A DNA stretch of 64,000 bases from NCBI GenBank assembly GCA_002189035.1, contig CM007989.1:3968001-4032000 (forward strand), given 5' to 3'. This document shows, in pieces, positions 35,151 through 47,736 of the stretch. How positions within the stretch are numbered: the first letter of the stretch is position 1; every line of letters begins with the position of its first letter. The notes beneath the pieces were generated by a model. It saw nothing but the letters and a program-made list of their open reading frames with translations. It was not told the DNA's origin and did no database searches. A program made the position numbers and the translations under genes. Origin of the DNA: Utricularia gibba (lineage: Eukaryota; Streptophyta; Magnoliopsida; Lamiales; Lentibulariaceae).

Positions 35151-37525
35151 CCATGCATTGAGTCACTTAAAAATATGTGTTATCATCATGACTTTGGATT
35201 TTCTTCTCAAAAAATAAACCCATGTGTAATTAGATTAATTATCAATGCATAAATGTAGCACTTGATTCTATCTTGTGATTGTGTCTTCATGGGTCCTAGA
35301 AAATTATAGGATATCATGTCTGATTTGTTTGAAATTTGAGAAGTGAACGTGATGAAGCTCTTCTTAGTCATTTTTCATTAAAAACATAAATTATAATATT
35401 TTTCTCCTTAAGGTAGTTTGGGAATTACATGAGTTTCTTTTTTTTCAATGAGTTTTTGTATCATGTGTTAGTTATGATGGCATAGTCTTCAATACCAAAG
35501 AGATTATTCATCATCTGATGAGAGAAAAATTTCTGAAGATAAGTTTAGATCAATTATAAATAGAGAAAATACTGTATATCAATTAGAATTAGAGGAAGTA
35601 CTATGTTTCACATAGGAGAAGATAAAATCATGTTCTTATTGGTGTTGAAAATATAGCATTTGTTATATTCTAAATGAATATTTAGTTCTTTTTCAACTCG
35701 GTGTATGACATTTATGAGATTATGAGAGACTTTGGGAGCAAAGTGATACGATCCTCCAAACAATAGGTATTTGACAAACCAAATCTTGGGAGTCAATTGA
35801 TGTAATCCTTCAAGAAAAAAAAATGGTCCTCAAGGAATGAGAATCATTATAATCCAAACTATAGAAATAGTACCACACTCACAAAACAAGAAAGGAAATT
35901 AGAGTGATAAACTACATTAGACACCATTAGCAAAACTTAATAAATTAAAAATTATTCAACAACTCAAAGAAAGAGTATTGCTCTCAAAACACATTACAAT
36001 CAAAGTTGTTACTAAACAAAATGAGGCAATTCTTATATAAATAGATAAATGGGTCTTGTCAAAATACTAGTACCACAAGTGAACTTGAAAATAAAGGCCT
36101 AAGTTTACTCCACTTAATTCATTTTGAGTAGATTGAACTCAATGTCATTCTATTCATTAATTTGTTGATTGATTCATAATTCTTTAAGAAGCTCTTGATT
36201 CCTTCTTGCTTTTGATCTAGTAGATGACCCAAGATAAATCATTAGAGTATTAGTGACTTTTTTTCCTTTCATCCTCATTGTATTCATCTTTGCAATCCAT
36301 GATCTCATCACAAATTAAATATCTTCACTTTTAGCAATTTCTATGCAAATATTTCTATAGCCTTGGACTTGAATGAAGTTTACATCTACAATTTATATAA
36401 CATTACTGAATAATGTTGTGTAAATGGTAAATGTGCTTCGATCATGGGTTAAGTGATGATTAAGTCTGCTATCAACTATCCAGTTTCCATGCTTATTAAG
36501 CTTGTGAATATGGTTATTAGTGTTTTATTACACATTGAGTAAGCTCATTATTCTTATTAGAGTCATCATATTAAGTTTATATCTTTCCATAGAGCAATAA
36601 GTTCTTCAACATGGTTTGCACTCACTTGTAGATATCTCTGCATTGGGCAACCCTCTCCACATGATTGGTGATTTTGCAGTAAGTGCATGAGGCCTTTGGA
36701 TCGCAAAAACAATTGATTGTATGATGATTTTTCTGCATGTAGTAGAGGCATGGAGTAAACAATCCACTTTTTTTTAGCTTTGAGGAAGTAAGGAATTTCA
36801 TTGGCTTTTATCAAGTAGTTTATAATTCATTTGATGGGTTTGAAAGAAATATCAAGTACCTCCTTAGGAATTAGAGAATTTCTTGTTTTTACAATCCTAT
36901 AAGTCCATTAAGAAATTGTCTAGAGCTTATTCAAAGTAACAATCAAATCCTAAAGTAAAATTCCAACGAGTTTGAAGCATATTATGTTTTCAACAATGTG
37001 ATCTTCTAACTATTTCATCAGATACTATTTTGATTAGTGATTCTATAAATTGAGCAACAGATTGATTTGGAAGTATAGTAATGTCATTGCATATTTGTTA
37101 GAGATGATTTTTGTCTTGTTCTCATTTTTTTATCATCCATGCGATAGTGAGTTGATAAGATTTTTCACAATTGTAAAAGAGATTTTGGATTCATTATTGA
37201 TTTGTATGCATCTCCAATGATTGATTGTATGTTGGATTTTATGAATACAACATGCTTGTGGCATTCTGTAGTTTTGCTTTCCAAGCTACTGCTTGTTCCT
37301 CAATCAGAGTGTGACGAATTTTGGTTTCATCAAAGACTTCCCAGATTCCCATGTCAAGTTGAAATATTGATCAATCTTTTGGGCCATACCTTATAGTTGA
37401 CACCAATGTAGATGGGAGGAGTTGGTGTCCAAACAGCCATATTTGAAGAAATAGAGCCTATAGACTCTAGTTAAGGATTTGTAAAGTTGCTTGTGAAGGC
37501 TTGTGGATTCACGTCAAGTTCACCA

Positions 37526-37911
37526 TATTATAAGTTGGAGGAAAACTCTTGAAATATCTAAGATTGGATTTTGAGAAAGGGATTTATAATTGTTTGATAA
37601 ATTTTGAGGGGAATTTCTTAATGTAGTTCACTCAATTTTGTAAAACTACATTTTTTTATAGAAGATGAAAGATTTTCGACCGTTGCATCTTGTGTTGATT
37701 TACTACAAAAACTTCAATGATTGTAAGTTGTGTAGATAGTTGTTGCTATGCATATTGAAGGATATTGTATGATTTCTTATGTAAAGTTTAATATTTTTTC
37801 AACACTTTTCTCATATATTTTGAATCATAATACCTCCATGGTGTAGATGCACTTACTTTGTTGCTATTTTTACTATATTTTTTTGTCTGGTCTTCAATTT
37901 CTTTATCATCA
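37526..37911 (-). repeat. 5' LTR of outer Copia element
   Basis: Matches 26304-26715 from TATAAGTTGGAGGAAAACTC onward with many differences. The gag start lies about 85 bp inside it on the minus strand. Confidence 0.65.
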
Positions 37912-40900
37912 TTTAATTTTGATTTAGGTTTCTTCTTCTCTAACGTCACACATCACAATCCAAAAATAAAGTTTGGAAACTTATTTTCTAATGTGACGCC
38001 CACATAAATGTCAAACAAGCGTTGTGATCCCCACGTATCAAATCCTGGATGTGGAAGAATGGAGATGGATCCAAAGAGTGATTCCTATTTGAACACAGAC
38101 TTCAATTCTGTGGCCTGTGTTGTCCAAGCTGTAAGGAGGAAGTAATCTCTCCAAAACTACAAAAACGCCCCATGAGGAATGCAATTTGCAAACTAACCCC
38201 TCCCCGATAATCATCTCTCTTTACAGTTTACCTCTTCCACCCAGAGAAATAGACAAAATATAAATTAAAATCACCCGAGCTATTTGAAATCCGGTTAATA
38301 AAAAAAAAAAAGCGTTTTTTCGGGTGTTAGAATACGGCCGGCACAGAAAAGGTTACGGTGGGCGCATCACATCGGACGGCCCAGAGCATCGGATTCCCCG
38401 AAAGGACAGATTTGCCCCAATCAATGTGCACACGTAAGACGGTAGAGACTGATGATCGATTTTAAAAAGAATTTTTAAAATATGAAAATTTAAACAAATT
38501 TGGGTTTTGTCTGGGAATTGGTTGCAAATTTGAATTTTTTTATTTGGTTTTCATGACAACGAAATTAAGATTTAATAAGCATGGCGTAAGCATGCGGTCC
38601 ACCACACCAGATCGGACACTAAATAAATAAATTAAAAGACCAATTATTAATCAGCGGGGTTGCGTGTGAAAAATGTTGAATGGGTCCCAGAGTTTGTCTA
38701 TTAACAAATCACCCTAAAATTGGTCCTAACATAATTAAAAATTTTAATATAATAATAATTTATGTATATTTCGGAAGTATTTTTTAAAAATGATTATTAT
38801 AGAATAAATTTTGTTCTAGATCTAATGAAAATTGGTTTTTTAGAATTAATAGTATATTTATTAATAAACATATTTTATAAATTTATAAATTATTTATTTG
38901 ATAACAATATTACATGAATCTTTAAATTATGTTTTATTTATATTAAAATAATATGAAAACTAAAATATCCAATAGTTTATTTGAATTGATTGTCACGATG
39001 AACTTATTTAAAAAATTATTTTGATTTTAATTATTTACAAAAGGAAAAAATATAATTATAAATTCAAATTTCAAAATCAATTGTCACATTGAATTTGCCT
39101 TCCTATAATAATGATACAATTAGTGTTTTTAAAACATCAATTCTTGTTGAAAAAAATTTAACATACGTTTGGAAAATAAAATAGAATTGATTTCTAAACT
39201 TTGTTTTAATATCCTTTACATTATGTGGAATGATTTTAAAACTTTGTTTTATCTCACATATAAAAATTTATGGTTAATGATCATCAAAATTTGTACATGT
39301 GTGTATGTGAAAATATAGCCAATTCTCTAAATTACCCTTCTAATCCTTTTTTAGATGCATGCAAGATTTTTAGCCTCAGAATGTTGAAGGAAAATGGCCA
39401 CAAGCGTTTTGGGATTTACATTTTGCTCCCACCTCATCCATCTTTTTGAGAATAGAGAATAAAGAAGGGAACTTTGGGACAATAAAAAGTAAAGATGGAG
39501 GGGAGGAATAAAAGCTAGGGTTAGTTGGATTGATTATTCCTTTAACAACAAGTAGCCTTTTAAAATCATTGTATCCAAATACATTATTAAATCTACAAAT
39601 GGGTTCAAATTTAATTAATATCTTTTTATTATTTTATATATTTCAATTGATTAATTCATTATAAAAAATATTCAATCAAAGTCATGACTAAATTAAAGAA
39701 TGAGTTCAAGTTAATTTCACAAATATGGAAAGAGAGTAGAGTAAGAGGAAGACATCATCTTTTTTTCACACCATGGAAGACTATATATGCAGAGAGTTAG
39801 TATGAATAAGTATTTTCACATTAATTATCATAAATTAATATAAAAAATAGAACTATATCATCATAAATTAACATATATAATCCTTTAACTATTGTCAATA
39901 CATTAGGGATAATTTCATATCTTCATACAAAAAAAATATTTTTTCAATTTATATATCAAAAGTATTATATGTTTAAATTCAAATAAGCTAAACTTATGTA
40001 CTAAACACGATTTATCGTTTAAACATTTAATATGTGTTTATATAAACTTAAATAAAATAAACCCGAGTTATTATCCAGAATACTAATCAAATGACCCAGA
40101 GATAAGCACCATTGCATTTTTTTGCAGCGGGAGTTGGTTTCGCCGAATGAGAACCTTGTTCTCTTATTTTGTGCGGATTGGAATAAAGAACGCCCCCCAC
40201 TGCCATAGTTCCTTCCTTCCCTTCACTCGTCCAAATCCATCATCTAAATTATACTATTTAATTAAATTTAATCTTTAATCACATATTACATATTTAATTA
40301 AATATGAATAATTTAAAATATGTTATTAATTATATTATCTTACTAAACATTTTGTCGCCCAAAATAATTGATGCTTTTTTTTTTCAATCTAGCCAGCGCA
40401 AATTACACATTCTGATTTATTCGTGGGATTACCCCTTTCCAAATGCTTTTTGGAAGTGAGATTGAGCTGAAAAGAAAATTCTAATTTCGGTGGGACATAA
40501 TTTGGAAGAAAGGGATGGTATTACAAAGAAGCAACTGCCATGTGTTTGGTCGGTATTCTTATTCTTCTTCTTCTCCTCCTTTCTTATGTACCAAAATTAG
40601 CACTTATTTAGTAGATTCCCTTACTGTAAAATTTAGAATAATTGCATTAAAGACATCATAAAATATATTTGATTGATAATTTCTACTTATAAATATTTTT
40701 TTACAAAATGATGTAATTAAATAAATAAGATTTAGGATAAAAATTAATAAGTTTTTAGTTTAATAAGGTAATTTTATGTTTCAAATGTCATATAACAATA
40801 TATAAATCAACTCATGCTTCTTAAAAAGATTGATTTACATTACACTTAATTTTAATATCTATCAAACTAGTTATTCCCCATTTTCTAATTACCTTTTTTA

Positions 40901-42127
40901 TTTACTATTTCCTCAAATAGAAAGCTGGATCCAATAGCCAAGCATTATTGAGTACAACACTAGGATGTTCGATCATGTTTTGTATTTTGAATATATTCTT
41001 TAGATTAAGTAAGATAGAATCGGTTATAATTTTACAAAATTGTTTTATAAGATACTATAATATTATATTATAGAACTTAATAAATTAAATTATATATTGT
41101 GAAGTTTAAATTTAATGTAATGATATATTATTTTTAATGTGTATATAAAAAAATGAATAATATATTTTTTGTAGTTAATTTTTTATGTAATCATTAAATG
41201 AAGATCTAATAACTTTAGTAATTTTTAAAGTTAATATTAAAATATGAATTTTGAGTTTACTATAAAACTGATAAATATTAAAATTTATAAAAATTAAAAA
41301 CAATATCATTTAAAAATTATAAAAACTTAACAGCCCCTAACTTAGTATTGAACCCCCTATGGAATACCATTGAATTCATCTTTTATGAGTGCAAAAATTG
41401 AAATAAGCAAGTACTCATCCTATCTAAATTACCCTCCAAAATCAATCAAATACAATTCGATCGGACTCGATTTAAATTGATCGAATTTGAGTTGAATAGA
41501 TCATTATGTACATTTAGTAGAAAACATTTAGGATCATCTTCAGTTGAATAGCAGAAATTAAAAATATACATTAAATCAGTTGATTTTAAAATATTGAACT
41601 AACTTTAAATATCATTTGGGAGGGAGGAGGATGGCCAAGAAGAGAAGAAATGGTTGTCCCATTTGGGTGGGCCCCACATGTGTATGCATTACATGACTTT
41701 GCTTTCATTGATTAATAGATATTAAATAAAATAATAGTAGTGGCACAACATTATTATTAATTTATGGGTCGGTTAGCCGGGCTGTTGTGGAGCGAACCGA
41801 GCCGGGTCCAACCGGAGGGCTTGAACCCCTATCGTCTCTGGGTGGGGCGCGTTGTGCGCCAGTAGTAAATGACCTTTATGCCGGTGTCCACATTTTCTCC
41901 CTAGTCCGCCTTTTTCCAAATAACTATGTCATGAAGATTTTTAATATTTGACAAATATGACGTCATTTATTGCCTGATTTTATTTGGATTTTTTGCGAAA
42001 TTTAAAGTAATATTTATGGATTTTTTTTCTTTCATTTCCCGTTGTGTTTCGGAATTCAAAACGGCGACGTTACACAGTTGGGGAGAGCAGGGTGTATTAG
42101 GAATTAAAAAAAAAAACCAAAATCGAA
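37912..42127. other. 4.2 kb AT-rich spacer
   Basis: No convincing gene, RNA or complete element. A less AT-rich patch at 38330-38460 and another at 41760-41900 contain no coding signal I recognise. Short AT-rich inverted stretches suggest old MITE fragments, but none could be delimited. Confidence 0.45.
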
Positions 42128-42592
42128 TCAGTCCTCGAACCCGATTTGCTGCCAAACTGCATTCCGAACCCGGCTCAGATCCCGGCCCTTGAGTGTCCGA
42201 CCGGCTCCTTCGTGGACGGAGAAGGAGGCGATCCTGGCCCTCGCCAAAAACTCGTGAGGGGGGATCCGAACGGCGTCGTCTTCCTCGGCGTAGTCCTCGT
42301 CGTAGCTCTCCCGCCGCCGGTTCTCCATATACTCCTCCTTCAGTATCTTCGACCAGTCCGGTACGTTCATCGGAAGCGACGCCGCCCGCCCGATCGGCCC
42401 CGAGGGCGTCGTCCCCTTCCTGTTCCCTCTCGCTGCCGGCCTACGCTTCTCCGGCGACTGCGACAACGCCGCGGCGGAGGCGGCGCCCCAGACCTCGGAC
42501 TCCTCGAGATCGAAGATCAGGGACTCCCCGTGGTCGATCTGGGGGAGGAATCGCCTCCCCGGTGCAGCGAAGTAGGTCCTCGGAGCAGCCAT
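42128..42592 (-). CDS. S40-like senescence regulator (DUF584)
   Basis: A single-exon minus-strand gene of 154 residues. It has the two conserved S40 blocks: SLPMNVPDWSKILKEEY near the middle, and PPHEFLARARIASFSVHEG followed by GRTLKGRDLSRVRNAVW near the C terminus, ending GFED. The N terminus has the FLEES-like acidic aromatic motif (IFDLEESEVW). Family members are small nuclear proteins induced in senescence and stress. Length and single exon are usual for the family. Four CACGTG G-boxes lie about 0.6-1.0 kb upstream. It sits at the position of At5g60680 in the Arabidopsis order. Long open frames on the plus strand here (230 and 155 codons) are GC-rich shadows. Confidence 0.93.
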   Translation of the reverse strand: MAAPRTYFAAPGRRFLPQIDHGESLIFDLEESEVWGAASAAALSQSPEKRRPAARGNRKGTTPSGPIGRAASLPMNVPDWSKILKEEYMENRRRESYDEDYAEEDDAVRIPPHEFLARARIASFSVHEGAGRTLKGRDLSRVRNAVWQQIGFED

Positions 42593-43187
42593 GGATCGGA
42601 GATGTTTTTGTGCGATTTTCTAGTGGCCCAGAAACGGCGAAGTTCGCCCGGCTTTTATAAAGCGTTGTTTTTGTTGCTTCCCTGGCCATCGGATAAGTCC
42701 TCTCCCTTCCCTCCTCTCCTTTCCCTCATTAATTACTTACTTCCGGTGCAGTTGCAGAGCGTACACGAAATGACAACTCTATCCCTACTCCCTTTTGTCG
42801 CTTCCCCGCCCAGGTACACGACGAAATTAGTTAGTTAAATCATCCAAACAAGAAAAAAACAACCATTTCACTCTCACCAAAATAAAAAAATAAATTATTA
42901 TTTCAGTTTTCCGTTTATCCCCGCCACATAAATCCCACCTTGTCGTTTCATCCGTACGCCCCCATCACCAACGACACTCCTCCTCCTACACATAATACAA
43001 AAATAACCACAAATTCGCTCATTTCAAATTTCTTCCTGTTATTTGCTAAGTAAATATTTAAATCGATATTTATTTTCTTCATGGGACAAACCAGTTTTCA
43101 TGACTACACACGACGGACTCTAAACAAGCTTTGAAATATTTGTCATGGACGGTGTGAGCATGGTATATATGAATAATAAACACGCAT
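42593..43187 (-). promoter_or_regulatory. Leader and proximal promoter of S40-like gene
   Basis: No other gene is visible between the S40-like start codon and the G-box cluster. The first 150 bp are GC-rich like the coding sequence and probably include the 5' UTR. Confidence 0.35.
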
Positions 43188-43549
43188 CACGTGATTCAAT
43201 TTCACCCACCGATTGTCGCACTCGTCCATTCCGTTGCTATGGGCGATATAGGAGGGGATATATGTGACTAGGGAGCACACCTTCATTATTTTTTTTCTGT
43301 AAAATTAAATACTAATTAATAGAACATAAATGTGAAATCCAGTTATTTTGAAAATGTCTCTTGACTAACCACGACCCCCAAAATGTGGCCCAATCACATT
43401 TCTCCACGTGCGTTTTAGCAAGAGGCGCGGTTTTGTCTTATTAGGACGCGGATTTTGTCGCCACGCGGTGTCCACCTGGAGCGTGGGCCCACTCCTATCG
43501 CTGGACGTTTAATGCGGCGCCACGTGGAGAGATTGTAGGGTGTCACGTG
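43188..43549. promoter_or_regulatory. Cluster of four CACGTG G-boxes
   Basis: Palindromic CACGTG occurs at 43188-43193, 43405-43410, 43521-43526 and 43544-43549, the last three inside a GC-rich island (about 43390-43710) surrounded by AT-rich DNA. ACGTG cores are ABA-response elements when clustered. The nearest downstream start codon is the S40-like gene on minus, whose family is stress- and senescence-induced, so the cluster may drive it. That link is inference. Confidence 0.5.
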
Positions 43550-43709
43550 ATGCGGGGCCCGCGCGCCAACTGGATTTCTTACTTTCCGGGAAACACACAA
43601 AGGGGACAGAGGTGGGCCCACATCGTCGTTTTGCGAACAGGTGGAGGAGTACAGCGGGTCAGATTTATCCGCTTCGAATAAAACCTTAACCCTCCCGTGT
43701 GGGCCCACT

Positions 43710-44590
43710 GTTATTTTATTTGTACGAATATTATTTTTTTATTTGGCTTACGAAGCTTATCCGTTTAATATTTTAGTCGTAGCTTTAAATTCTACATTAT
43801 ATTATTCGTGTCGGAATTTAAATTTATAGACTTTTGTGTCTAAATTAATTTTATATTTCTTGCATTTATAGGCCATACTTTTATATCTATGACTCGTGAG
43901 TTATGCGTTTGGAAGTTGGGCCTAGTGGATTTGGTGGCCCAATTAGGGGATTGGGTCTCTCCAAAATTTGAGAAATTGGACTAGGTTATTGAATTGCAAA
44001 TAGTTTGGAAACAAATTTCATTTTATTAAAATTAATTCTATTCTAAGAAAATTGATTTTTAAAAACTACTTCAATTTTATGAAAAGGTGTTTATCCATAC
44101 TTCTCTTATACGATATTTTTTCTAATAATTTATTTTAATAAATGAATTTAATATTAGATCAATTGGTTAATAAGTAATTACAATTCATGTTATTTTTAAA
44201 TATAAATACTAATTTACATTTTTTATCAAAATTTTATTATATTTATATGAGTTAGGATTTCACAAATTTTTAATAGATAACACAATAACCATTGATTTTT
44301 TTCAGAATTCAATTAAGAATTCATTTATATAAAATATGACTATTAATAAATATAATTAAATATATCATTTAATTATAAAGCTTACTTATTATGTTTTTTT
44401 CATTCTTAACATTAATGAATTTTATAATAATATTTTTTTAAAAAAAATCAAGCATATATTAAATTTATTTTATCAAAATTTTCAATTCTTTTAAAATTAA
44501 TTTTAGAGTAATTTTTCTAAATGTTACTTACATATATAAATTTTGCACATCTATATGTCTATTAATAATTCATAAATATAATGATTCAGA
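43710..44590. other. AT-rich spacer, nothing recognised
   Basis: Strongly AT-rich with only very short frames. The stretch from 43970 to 44520 contains repeated AATTTTATTAAAATT-like runs of a type seen in old MITEs, but no ends could be defined. Confidence 0.4.
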
Positions 44591-45021
44591 ATATCAACTA
44601 TAAAAGAACGTTGAATAGCACTGTTTTCTTTTTGAAAATTTGGCGTGATCACCCAATATAAAATTATGTATATGAAAAATAGAACAAATAGCAGCATTAG
44701 GCATTAGACAACAGTTAATCTTGGATTCTCTGCACACTGAGGTTTCTTCACCTCTTCTGCAACACAGGATGACTTGTGAGCTTTGTCTCTGGACTTTATT
44801 CATGGCATTTTGCTGCATGCCACAGTTTTGATCATTCCCCATTTGGAGGTAAAACCAGGAGCAGAGACTTACGAAAACCAAGGAGATAACTTTGAGGGAA
44901 CAACTTGGAGAAAAGGGCAGCAGCCAAACAATAAGAAATTGGAAACAGAATCAGATTCAAGCTGAATCATGGGCGTTTAGCAGGAACTCAGGCTTACCTC
45001 CTGAGGGAAGCAGATATGTCT
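44591..45021 (-). other. Probable 3' UTR of the F-box/kelch gene
   Basis: Downstream of the F-box/kelch stop codon the DNA stays less AT-rich to about 44700 and then falls to spacer composition. A 95-codon minus frame (44594-44881) has no recognised product and is read as untranslated. Confidence 0.35.
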
Positions 45022-46209
45022 TCAGCAGCCCATGACAGCACAGTTGTAGACAAAGACGCCGGCGTTCTCCTTCACACCGATTACTTTCCAGTCCATAGTA
45101 CCATTTGTAACTCCTGATTCTGGATGCCAAGATTTTAACACAATAGCTTCGCCTTCTGGGCCGCGTTGTCCACCAACGACGAGGAGAGCATTGCCGCAGG
45201 ACTTGAAAGCGAGGCCCCAACCATTAGAGGAATCAGCTCGGACAGGTAGCCGCCCCAAGTCATCCCATGAGTTCTTTGCCTTGTTGTATATCTTTACCAT
45301 GTTTGTCAAATATTCAACAGCATACAGTCGGTTATTGAGTACTGCTATAAGAGGAGGTGCTTGTGCTGCTCGGTTCACATTTGGATACATGCCTTCGATC
45401 TTCCTCCATTTTCTTGTCTTCAAATCGAACTCTTCTGCACATGTCAAAGAATCAGTTGGACTGGTCATCCCTCCGATCACGTAGAATTTTCCATCCATGA
45501 AAAAACCTGAGCATAGTCTGCGAGGTGAATGCATGTTTGGCAACATCTCCCATTTTCCTGTCAAGGAATTATAAAGCTCAGCGGATTTCAAAACATTCCC
45601 ATTCTCATCACTTCCGCCTGCTACGATAGCAATTGAACCAAGGCTCGATGATGCAAAAAGGCAACGTGGATAGTTCATTCCTTCACACTTCGACCAATCA
45701 CGACGTGTCACGCTATATTTCCAAATGGCGAATTCAAACAGCTCACGCCCAAAAACTAGCAGCTCAGTTCCCACAGATAGGGACTCTTTATCTGCATAGT
45801 TGAAGCAGTCATCACAGGGAATCTTTGGCAACCTCATCCACCTATTCCTGGAGGGGTTAAATGCCTCCCATCCCCTGGGATCACAAACAATATACACCCA
45901 ATGCTCCACGATCTCCAACTGCCTTCTCAGCTCATACAAATATCCACTCTTGATCAGCATATTGAATCTGGTGTTTAAGCATGACAAAGAAGCATAATCT
46001 GATCTGCTTGCTTGGGATAGGCATGTCAGTGCAACATCATCACTCAAACCAGGGAGAAAAGAATCACTTGATCCAAAAATGTGATCATCACCTCCTTCTC
46101 CTCTATATCTCATCATGGTTTTTTCCCTCAAATCACCAGCATCGCCAATCGGATTCCCATCAATTGAAGAAAGCCTAATCCTTTTCATTTTTTTTGATTC
46201 AGAATCCAT
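45022..46209 (-). CDS. F-box/kelch-repeat protein
   Basis: A single-exon minus-strand gene of 395 residues. After a basic N terminus (KKMKRIRLS) comes a divergent F-box (about 50-95: [20 protein letters not shown], with a conserved FNMLIKSG end), then kelch repeats in the usual pattern of GG doublets, Tyr and Trp spacing: [45 protein letters not shown]. Members such as At5g60570 and At1g26930 have this length. The protein is expected to act as substrate receptor in an SCF ubiquitin ligase, with the kelch propeller binding the target; the target is unknown. It sits in the position of At5g60570 in the conserved gene order. No lesion is visible. Confidence 0.93.
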   Translation of the reverse strand: MDSESKKMKRIRLSSIDGNPIGDAGDLREKTMMRYRGEGGDDHIFGSSDSFLPGLSDDVALTCLSQASRSDYASLSCLNTRFNMLIKSGYLYELRRQLEIVEHWVYIVCDPRGWEAFNPSRNRWMRLPKIPCDDCFNYADKESLSVGTELLVFGRELFEFAIWKYSVTRRDWSKCEGMNYPRCLFASSSLGSIAIVAGGSDENGNVLKSAELYNSLTGKWEMLPNMHSPRRLCSGFFMDGKFYVIGGMTSPTDSLTCAEEFDLKTRKWRKIEGMYPNVNRAAQAPPLIAVLNNRLYAVEYLTNMVKIYNKAKNSWDDLGRLPVRADSSNGWGLAFKSCGNALLVVGGQRGPEGEAIVLKSWHPESGVTNGTMDWKVIGVKENAGVFVYNCAVMGC

Positions 46210-46830
46210 ATTATTTCCTTGAAAACCAAGGGAACACCATCTCTCATTTAAGTTTGACCCATTCTCTAGCCCCCCCGCCCAATGTAAATTCTAACGCTAT
46301 GTGCTATAAAATATTCATTTCCAGAACACAGTTTCCTATTACATCAAAACAAGGTTATGGATTACACGCATCAATCCAAGAAGTCAAACATTTACCCTCA
46401 AATAAACTGCCCACTCCATTAATCAAAATATCGTCACTTACACTTCCTATCTTCCTTCTTTATTAAAACAAACTTCCTATCCCCCGATCACACAAAAATC
46501 AAAGAAAATCCTTCCCAATCAAATAAAGATTCAAGTTTCATTCCTCATGACCTCTAACTACCCAAATCCACATCCAGAATACCAATCCCTGTTGAAAAAC
46601 ATATCTCACGCATACCGGCCAACCTATTCCATCCGAAAGCACGCAGTTCTCCAAGGAAGCGATTCGGATCCGAAACTCGAGATGATCCGAATCCCAAGAT
46701 TATTCCAACAAGCCTCGCCGGAAATTTCTTCTTCCTCCTCTAATCACGTTTCCGGCGCGATCGGATACGATAAATAGAAGAAGATTCAGTAGATCAAACA
46801 GCCGTGAAGAAAAGACTTCGGCCTTTTACC
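46210..46830 (-). other. Upstream leader region of the F-box/kelch gene
   Basis: The GC-richer stretch 46600-46760, separated from the start codon by T/A-rich DNA, suggests a non-coding first exon and an intron in the 5' UTR. Plus-strand frames of 90 and 76 codons here (46194-46466, 46547-46777) show no family resemblance. Confidence 0.35.
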
Positions 46831-47735
46831 TTATATATTCCTCTGGAAAATGAGTACTCTTTATAATTACTTTTTTTGGACAATCGGATCCCCATTTTAT
46901 GCCTTTTTGCAATTCGCCCCAAAGTTTAGGCGAAATTAAAGTTTTCCACCTTATTCAAACATCCTCACACATTAGAAGTGTATATGGGTCCGACTCGACG
47001 GACACAGGTCGACCATTCAACATGTTAGATCCATCTCATCAGTTGAATCAAATCATTATATAATTTATATATATCAATATTAATTGGATTTAATTTATAA
47101 GTATTAGATCCAACTAATTATATTGTTCCACTCATTTGATTATTGTGCTATGTTTCAAACCCAACTTATCTAAACTATCAAGTTTATGTGTACTATAGAC
47201 CCGTATATGTGTACTATAGACCCGTCCCATACTCGTTTTTTACAGTTATGGGTAAGGATCCTAACTTGTGACAGGTCAACTGGTGGATATTTGAGTTTAT
47301 CTATATCCATGATCACTTTAAATCATATGTGATTTAAAATCAACCCTTAAGTGATTATTAGAATAAAATAATCTATATTTTATACTCCAAATTGTCGTGC
47401 TTTTGTACCAAGACCAATTATTGAAATTAATTATTAAAAGTATTATTAATTTATAATAATGCACAATTCATATAAAGATTTTAAAAAATAAAAAATATTG
47501 TATATCTTGATCAATTACATTCGTGTTTGAGTGATTCAAACCAAATGATTGATTCGATTTTAAAATATAAATGGTCCCAATAAATATTATTTATAATAAT
47601 CAATTGGTTTAAAATAACTTATATTTCAGAAAAAAATTTCACAAATAATTTGATTATTCGATATCAATAAATTTTAATCTTTTGTCATTTGGGACCATTT
47701 ATATAAATCCAAATTTTATTTTATGAAAAAAACTT
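46831..47735. other. AT-rich spacer
   Basis: No gene seen. It contains a short exact tandem duplication (47184-47223, listed separately). Confidence 0.4.
47184..47223. repeat. Short tandem duplication
   Basis: TATGTGTACTATAGACCCG occurs twice, at 47184-47202 and 47205-47223, period 21. Confidence 0.8.
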
Positions 47736-47736
47736 T

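Larger units (their letters stand above)
26304..37911 (-). mobile_element. Decayed Copia LTR retrotransposon (outer element)
   Basis: Direct repeats of about 0.4 kb at 26304-26715 and about 37526-37911 are its LTRs. A purine-rich tract on minus just inside the left LTR (about 26716-26730) fits a polypurine tract, so the element reads on minus. Coding remnants in order are gag (from ATG about 37440, with a zinc-knuckle-like region near 36600-36750), integrase (about 35350-35150 and 34020-33500), reverse transcriptase with a YVDD box near 32180, and RNase H (about 31900-31830 continuing 27290-26900). Stops and frameshifts are everywhere. It is interrupted by a second Copia (27294-31821) and by an unidentified 1.1 kb piece. 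Exact LTR ends are approximate. Confidence 0.8.

Noticed and set aside
42146-42838. 230-codon plus-strand open frame
   Set aside because: It lies antisense over the S40-like gene and is Pro/Arg-rich, as expected from GC-rich antisense frames; the minus frame has clear family motifs.
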